Part shown: positions 59,136-64,000 of the stretch, piece after piece | How positions within the stretch are numbered: position 1 is the first letter of the stretch | How the letters are laid out: each line of letters starts with the position of its first letter | Source: Planctomycetota bacterium | GTDB taxonomy: Bacteria > Planctomycetota > Phycisphaerae > Phycisphaerales > UBA1924 | DNA: 64,000 nt | Assembly: GCA_018242625.1 (NCBI GenBank) | Contig: JAFEBO010000004.1 | Coordinates: 124,001 to 188,000 of the forward strand | Direction of reading: 5' to 3' | The notes under the pieces: model-generated | Databases searched by the model: none | Seen by the model: only the letters and a program-made list of their open reading frames with translations | What the model was told of the DNA's origin: nothing | Position numbers and translations under genes: made by a program

Positions 59136-62093
59136 CTACTGCGGAGACTGCCAGCGGAGTTCGGTCAGCAGGGCCTGGAAGTCGGAGCGTGAGCGGAGCG
59201 GATCCAGTTCGCTTGCTTGTTCGATGCGGTCGGGGTTGATGGACTCGTTCATGAGTGCGTCGCGGAGGGTTGCGTACTTGCCGAGATACGCCTGCCGGAG
59301 GTCTTCAACGGCCCGGGCACCGAAACCCTCTCCTTCTGAATGGCTGACGCCGGAACCCGGAAGCTGGGAGAGCAGATAAAGCTGAGCGCGGCAGCGGGCC
59401 ATGTTCAGCCATACATCCGATGTTCGGGGCATTGCCTCAAGCAGTTCGAGGGCACGACGGATCTTCGCGCCCGACTCGGACTGCTGTCCGAGCTTTCGTT
59501 GGGCGACCGCGATGGACCGGAGGTAGAGGGGATTGGCCTCCTTGTCGGCCGCGAGCTTCTGCCACAGGCCAAGGCACTTCTCGAATGTCTGGTGCGCGTC
59601 GTCCACGCGGCCCGCCGCGAGCAAGGCGTCGCCCAGCCGGTCGTAGCTCACGCCGAGCAGCAATGGGCCGTTGGCGGGATCGGTCTGCAGGAAGTCTTCG
59701 CGGATGCGGACGGCGTGCAGGCTGTTGGCGACTGCTTCATCGGCAAGGCCCGAGCGAATCTGATACGTCGCGATGTGTTCAAGACAATCGGCGATCTCAT
59801 TTACAAATGTCGGGTTGGATGGGTCGGCGCGACTGGCGCGATCGAAGGCGGCGAGTTCCTGCTCGTACGCCCTGATTTCGTCATCGCGAAGTCCCAGGAC
59901 ACACATTCTCTTCGCGAGATGGTCGTGCGCGGCGGCGACGTAGCCCAGAAGGTACGTTGCGTTGACGTTGGCGATGGCGGTCTCCCAGGAGGAGATTGCG
60001 CTCCGGAAATGATCCGCCGCTTCGCTCGAGCGAGCCGCTGGGAGCGAAATGCCCGCGATGAAGTGGTTCTGGGCGAGCCCGGTGATCAGATTCCAGTTGC
60101 GGGGGCTTTTCTGAAGTTCCTGTTCGTACATCCGCAGCGTTTGCTGGATGTACGACTGGGCTCGTTCCTTTTGTTTGAGAGCGCTGAGGTGATAGGCGAT
60201 TGTGCCTCGCAGATCGGCCCATCCGGTCCGGTATTCGAGAGTCTCCGGAAAGTCGTGGCAGAGCGATTCGTATGCTCTGTCGACTTCAAGCATCTCGGTC
60301 AGGCCCGCCTCGGACGCCCCGGATGTCAGGAGCTTGGCGTTCACAGTGGCCGAGACTGCTTTGATGTAGCCGATTCGGTATCGCTCGCGGTCGGGGTGAC
60401 CTTGGACAAGCCCCTGGTAGAGGTCGCGCGCCCGTGAGTAGTTCTGCAGGGTTTTGTCGTACTGCTGCAAGGCGTGGATCGCTTGCGCAAGCTCGTAGTA
60501 GGAATCTGCAAGATCGGCGGTTGAGTCCGGCCCGGCGCCGGGTTCGGCGTTGAGTTCGCTGCGCAATGCCAGCGCTTTCTCGTGGATCACGATGGCAGTC
60601 TGCGAAGAGTCGATCTGGTTGGTCAGCTTGGCGATCTCGTGATAGGCCTGGGCAAGCTGCGTGCGAGAGGCGCGGTCGCTCTTGCCTTCGAGCTGTTTCT
60701 CCATCCGCTGGTAGAACCCGCGTGCTGATTCGAGCAGGCTTTTCCGCAGCGGAGAAAGGTTCTTTTGGCGCAGCATGACGTCGTCGCTCACGCCGGTGTA
60801 AAAGGACTTGATGGCATCCATCGCGAGGCTGAAGCGCTGTTCGGACTCCCTGTTGGCGTCGGCAAGGGCGGTGTTCTTGGCGGCCAGCACCCTGTTGGAT
60901 GCGGCCTGCACCGCGACAATCGCAACGGTTCCGCCGACAACAGCGCAAAGCGAGATCGCGAGCAGCCCCGCGAGGGCCGGTTTCCGCTTGCACCACAGCC
61001 AGACACGTTCGGACGCCCTGACTCGGCGCGCGGCGATCGGGCGTGAATCGAGCCACGCCCGCAGATCGTCCGCGAGCGCCTGTGCCGAGGGGTAGCGTCG
61101 CTTGGGATCTTTCTCGAGGCACTTGAGGCAGATCGTTTCAAGGTCGCGTGGAATCCCGGCGGCGATGCCGGAGGGGCGGCTGGGCGGTGCGTGGCGGACC
61201 GCGTCCAGCGTCTCAACAACGCTCTCGCCCGAAAAAGGGGCTCTGCCCGTGAGAAGCGTGTAGAAAACAGCGCCCAGCCCGTAAATGTCCGTGGCGGTGG
61301 TGATGCCGCCCCGCTTGCCCGAGGCCTGTTCCGGGGCCATGTACGCCGGCGTGCCGACGATCGCGCCGGATTGCGTGATCTCGATATCGGATTCGACCTG
61401 TTTGGCGAGACCGAAATCGGTGATGTGCGGGTTGCCCGTCTCATCCACGAGGATGTTGGCAGGCTTGAGATCCCGATGGAGAATGCCCCGCATGTGCGCG
61501 TGCGAGATCGCTTCCGCGATCTGGACCATGAACTCGGTGGCTGCTCGCGGGTTGGCCTTGAACCTGTCCAGCAGAGAAACAAGGCTTCCGCCCGTGACAA
61601 GCCGCATCGCGAGGAAACTCTGTCCGTTGTGCTCGCCGACTTCATAGATCGAGACGATGCCGGGATGATCGAGTCTCGCGACCGACTGAGCTTCATTCAG
61701 GAAACGGCGATGTTCCTGTTCGCCCGCGAGCAGGCCGGAACGCATCATTTTCAGGGCGACCGGGCGGTCGAGCCGGAGGTGGCGGGCTTCGTAGACGATG
61801 CCCATGCCGCCGCGACCGAGTTCGCGGCGGATCTCGTACTCGCCGAACGTGCCGCCCGATCCGGCGCGCGGCGTGCCACGGACCGACTCAAATGTGGTCG
61901 AACCGAAGACACCTCGGCCGGAACTTGGGGGCTGGAGATGCGGGGGTTTCAGCTCGGAAGTGGCGGCATCGAGGGATGATGCGGATTCCTGGCCCCGGGG
62001 GGATTGGGATGCCGCACACCCCGGGCACAGGGTGCCCGGAGCGTCTGTGGGGCGATCAACGCCGCATCGGGAACATTGATTGGCGACTGCCAT
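59136..62093 (-). CDS. Large Ser/Thr protein kinase with N-terminal zinc ribbon and TPR-like tail
   Basis: The product is 985 aa. A zinc-ribbon start (CSRC at 7-10 and CPGC at 23-26) and a Pro/Ser linker lead to the kinase domain (about 86-360): LGRGGMGIVYEA, VALKMM, ILHRDLKPANILV (HRD 207-209), DFGLA (226-228) and GTPAYMAPEQASG are intact. A membrane segment (LAGLLAISLCAVVGGTVAIV) follows, then a coiled coil and about 500 aa of TPR-like repeats. It is thus a second transmembrane sensor-type kinase. No sigma factor lies beside it. The ATG has no near SD, and a 9-bp hairpin sits 2 nt upstream. Confidence 0.92.
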   Translation of the reverse strand: MAVANQCSRCGVDRPTDAPGTLCPGCAASQSPRGQESASSLDAATSELKPPHLQPPSSGRGVFGSTTFESVRGTPRAGSGGTFGEYEIRRELGRGGMGIVYEARHLRLDRPVALKMMRSGLLAGEQEHRRFLNEAQSVARLDHPGIVSIYEVGEHNGQSFLAMRLVTGGSLVSLLDRFKANPRAATEFMVQIAEAISHAHMRGILHRDLKPANILVDETGNPHITDFGLAKQVESDIEITQSGAIVGTPAYMAPEQASGKRGGITTATDIYGLGAVFYTLLTGRAPFSGESVVETLDAVRHAPPSRPSGIAAGIPRDLETICLKCLEKDPKRRYPSAQALADDLRAWLDSRPIAARRVRASERVWLWCKRKPALAGLLAISLCAVVGGTVAIVAVQAASNRVLAAKNTALADANRESEQRFSLAMDAIKSFYTGVSDDVMLRQKNLSPLRKSLLESARGFYQRMEKQLEGKSDRASRTQLAQAYHEIAKLTNQIDSSQTAIVIHEKALALRSELNAEPGAGPDSTADLADSYYELAQAIHALQQYDKTLQNYSRARDLYQGLVQGHPDRERYRIGYIKAVSATVNAKLLTSGASEAGLTEMLEVDRAYESLCHDFPETLEYRTGWADLRGTIAYHLSALKQKERAQSYIQQTLRMYEQELQKSPRNWNLITGLAQNHFIAGISLPAARSSEAADHFRSAISSWETAIANVNATYLLGYVAAAHDHLAKRMCVLGLRDDEIRAYEQELAAFDRASRADPSNPTFVNEIADCLEHIATYQIRSGLADEAVANSLHAVRIREDFLQTDPANGPLLLGVSYDRLGDALLAAGRVDDAHQTFEKCLGLWQKLAADKEANPLYLRSIAVAQRKLGQQSESGAKIRRALELLEAMPRTSDVWLNMARCRAQLYLLSQLPGSGVSHSEGEGFGARAVEDLRQAYLGKYATLRDALMNESINPDRIEQASELDPLRSRSDFQALLTELRWQSPQ

Positions 62094-62094
62094 T

Positions 62095-62133
62095 GCTGAG
62101 CGCTCCGACCTTCCGCGGGGCGGCGCGCTCAGC
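62095..62133 (-). other. Hairpin directly upstream of the kinase start codon
   Basis: GCTGAGCGC (62095-62103) pairs with GCGCTCAGC (62125-62133) around a 21-nt loop that contains GGAAGG on the mRNA strand. The stem ends 1 nt before the ATG (62093). It may occlude the start site or act as a weak terminator for the upstream protease gene. Confidence 0.45.
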
Positions 62134-62181
62134 GTCTTGGGCCGTTGAGCGGAGAACCCCTCGACAGTCTATCGCGCGGGA

Positions 62182-64000
62182 TCAGGGGCACAGCAGCTGT
62201 TCATACGCACCGACGAAGATTACAAAGTCGGCGTCGTCGGTGACTCCATCGCCATTGAAGTCGCCGAGCGGGTCTTCGAGCATGTCGTATGAGACGACGA
62301 AGAGCGAAAAGTCGGCGTCGTCTACCAGTCCATCGGCGTTAAGGTCGCAGATGCAGGTGGCTTCCGCGACGTTGCCGGTGAGGACCAGGCCGTAACCCTG
62401 GGTTCCGACATTGACGGCGGCTGCATCGATGCGTGCAAACCAGACGCCCGGGGTGGGGTTCTGGAAAAGAGCCATCTCGACGTTGTTCAGGGCGTCGGCG
62501 CTGCCGCCGGTGGTGCTCCAGCCGGAGTTCAGGGCGTTTCCGAGGTAGTTCACACGCCCTGGGGCGATGAGGGTCAGATCGAGGTTGTTGACCACCGGGG
62601 CGGTCGAAGCGACATCGCCGGGGGCGTCGTGGAATGCGAGTGTGGCGCGCAGGTCCTGATTCCCGGGCAGGACGACAAAGCGGAAGAGCTTTGACTGTCC
62701 GGTGGTCAGCGAGCCGGGAGCGTTGTTGAGAGCGTCGCGAACCAGGAGTTTCCTGCTATCTCCGGCGAAGAAGGCGCCGCGATCGGCAAGCAGCCGGCCC
62801 CAGCCGGCAGAGTTATCCGGGTAGGCGGCCTGCGACGACATGCGGACGGCGCTGTTGAGGATCATGGCCTTGAGCAGAGCGCCGCTCGGGTTCAAGGCGT
62901 TGCCGGGCACTGCGGCTCCGGTCGGGTAATACCCGCTCGTGAAGTACTGTCGGAAGAGGGTGGCCATACCTGAGACCATCGGAGCGGCCATGGAAGTACC
63001 GCTCAGAGCGACCGTGCCGCACCCGCTCCCGTTGGCAGCAGAAGCGATCTGGAAGCCCGGCGCGGCGATCTCGGGCTTCCGCCGCCCGTCGGTGGTGGGG
63101 CCGGTGCCGTAGTAGTAGAGGCTTTCCTGGTTGGGCGAATCGCCGCACGCCACGGTTGCAAGGCAGTTCTTGGCGTTTTCAGGATTGGTGAGCGGACCGG
63201 CCTCGGCCGTTGCGAACACAAGGAGGCAGTCGCTGTTGAGCCAAGAGAAGTTGTCGACAGCGCGGCAGGTGACGTCGTAAGCGTTGGTGTTTTTGTTTCC
63301 CCAGCTGTTGTTGTGGACGAATGCACCCTTGGAATAGTTCAGCGTGAACAGATTGAAGATCGTGGATTCGTTGAGCGACAGCCCGTTGGCGAAGGCGATG
63401 CGTGCGCCGTACGCGACGCCGCGGGTTTCCGTCTCGCTTCCACCGTCGCCGGCGCATGTGCCGGAAACATGGGTCGCGTGCTGTCCCACGCTCAGCGATG
63501 AGCTCAGCGACACGATCTTGCGGTGGAGCGGGCCGATGGGGTTGACCGGATCGCTGAAGGAGCAGTGAGCGGAATCGATCTTGCCGCTCGCCTCGACGAT
63601 GCCCATGATCTGGCCCGTTCCCGTCAGGCCGGCGGCATAAAAAGGCGTGACGGCAGGGGTGTTGGACTGAATCACCCAGCGTGCGGTGAGATTGCGGTCT
63701 TCGTACTCGGGAAATTCATCGATGAAGTGGACGCCCGGGATGCGGCTCAGCGCACCGAGCTGATTGGCGGGCAGCGCCATAACGGCGAGCGAATCTCCGC
63801 CCGCGTTCTCGATGCGAAGCACTTGCGCCCCTGCGAGCGATCCGAGCCGAGTGCGCATCACGCCCGGATCCGCGCCCGGCTCGAGCGACACAATGAGCGC
63901 CAGTTTTCCGGCGTCGCGCAGCCGCTCACGCGCGGCGTCGGCGAAGTTGCGTGCCGGCCGGCCTGCAAGCCCAGGGGCGATCTTCCACTCCGGTTTGAAA
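62182..64000 (-). CDS. Subtilisin-like (S8) protein with dockerin-like repeats, N-terminus outside the window
   Basis: The frame is open to the window edge, so the start is missing; at least 605 aa are encoded. The S8 fold is recognisable: the His motif QHATHVSGTCAGDG, the oxyanion Asn in NNSWG and the Ser motif GTSMAAPMVSGMAT. The place of the catalytic Asp reads GIVEASGKIDSAHC, without the normal DTG or DSG, so activity is uncertain. A jelly-roll P-like domain follows (LRATLAFHDAPGD and ALNNVEMALFQNPTPGVWFA). Two EF-loop repeats (DLNADGLVDDADFSLFVVSY and DFNGDGVTDDADFVIFVGAY) precede the terminal QLLCP. It is probably a surface or secreted protein. Confidence 0.88.
   Translation of the reverse strand, partial: FKPEWKIAPGLAGRPARNFADAARERLRDAGKLALIVSLEPGADPGVMRTRLGSLAGAQVLRIENAGGDSLAVMALPANQLGALSRIPGVHFIDEFPEYEDRNLTARWVIQSNTPAVTPFYAAGLTGTGQIMGIVEASGKIDSAHCSFSDPVNPIGPLHRKIVSLSSSLSVGQHATHVSGTCAGDGGSETETRGVAYGARIAFANGLSLNESTIFNLFTLNYSKGAFVHNNSWGNKNTNAYDVTCRAVDNFSWLNSDCLLVFATAEAGPLTNPENAKNCLATVACGDSPNQESLYYYGTGPTTDGRRKPEIAAPGFQIASAANGSGCGTVALSGTSMAAPMVSGMATLFRQYFTSGYYPTGAAVPGNALNPSGALLKAMILNSAVRMSSQAAYPDNSAGWGRLLADRGAFFAGDSRKLLVRDALNNAPGSLTTGQSKLFRFVVLPGNQDLRATLAFHDAPGDVASTAPVVNNLDLTLIAPGRVNYLGNALNSGWSTTGGSADALNNVEMALFQNPTPGVWFARIDAAAVNVGTQGYGLVLTGNVAEATCICDLNADGLVDDADFSLFVVSYDMLEDPLGDFNGDGVTDDADFVIFVGAYEQLLCP

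Overview
The window is high-GC bacterial DNA, most likely from a planctomycete and probably of the Phycisphaerae type. This is inferred from several traits together. The 23S-5S rRNA pair has no 16S or tRNA beside it. There are very large Ser/Thr kinases with TPR tails, one paired with a planctomycete-type ECF sigma factor. Several secreted proteins end in dockerin-like EF-loop repeats or in a PEP-CTERM-like tail. No insertion sequence, prophage, CRISPR array, tRNA or 16S gene was recognised.

Layout. At 0.05-4.0 kb a leftward group reads recR, rpoN (sigma-54), a thioredoxin-paralogue fragment and a secreted thioredoxin-like protein, with a divergent tyrosine phosphatase beside it. At 5.3-10.6 kb a PilM-like gene and two membrane-anchored partners form an operon behind a hairpin-rich, G-run leader. 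At 10.7-14.3 kb lies a free-standing 23S-5S unit with a promoter candidate, a boxA-like element, long-range processing stems and a terminator. At 14.5-15.9 kb are a GyrI-like and a SIMPL-domain gene. At 16.0-20.5 kb is the RNA-repair cassette hen1 - DUF4262 gene - pnkp. At 20.8-25.5 kb are two divergent unknown genes, a PEP-CTERM-like exported protein and a GH30 glycosidase. At 25.9-31.9 kb are a small basic protein, an FkbM methyltransferase, a GT2 glycosyltransferase, a D-amino-acid-oxidase-like enzyme, a membrane protein, a YceI protein and a KBL/AONS-type aminotransferase.

At 32.0-39.0 kb are a DUF1254/DUF1214 protein, YdeI and SnoaL-like proteins, then a rightward run ArsR - SRPBCC - DUF899 - CPGC membrane protein - ABC-2 permease. 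At 39.0-45.0 kb a leftward unit reads ECF sigma - giant Ser/Thr kinase - aromatic-amino-acid decarboxylase. At 45.1-52.6 kb are a multidomain astacin-like protease, a reverse-transcriptase-tail-like small protein, a pseudopilin-like protein, topA and a secreted dockerin-like protein. At 52.6-64.0 kb are miaA, an autoregulated-looking gntR-ABC operon, a DNA alkyltransferase gene, a secreted unknown, der, a second large kinase and an S8-like protease that runs off the window.

Two larger patterns stand out. First, short degenerate tandem repeats, mostly of period 8, lie just after several stop codons and also sit in frame inside four enzymes (Der, MiaA, the decarboxylase and the KBL-type enzyme). 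Second, the + strand changes from C-rich to G-rich at about 25.5-27 kb whatever the gene orientation, as at a replication origin or a rearrangement boundary. The most biologically distinctive gene set is the Hen1/Pnkp RNA-repair operon with a DUF4262 gene embedded by overlap. No wholly new system can be claimed from sequence reading alone.
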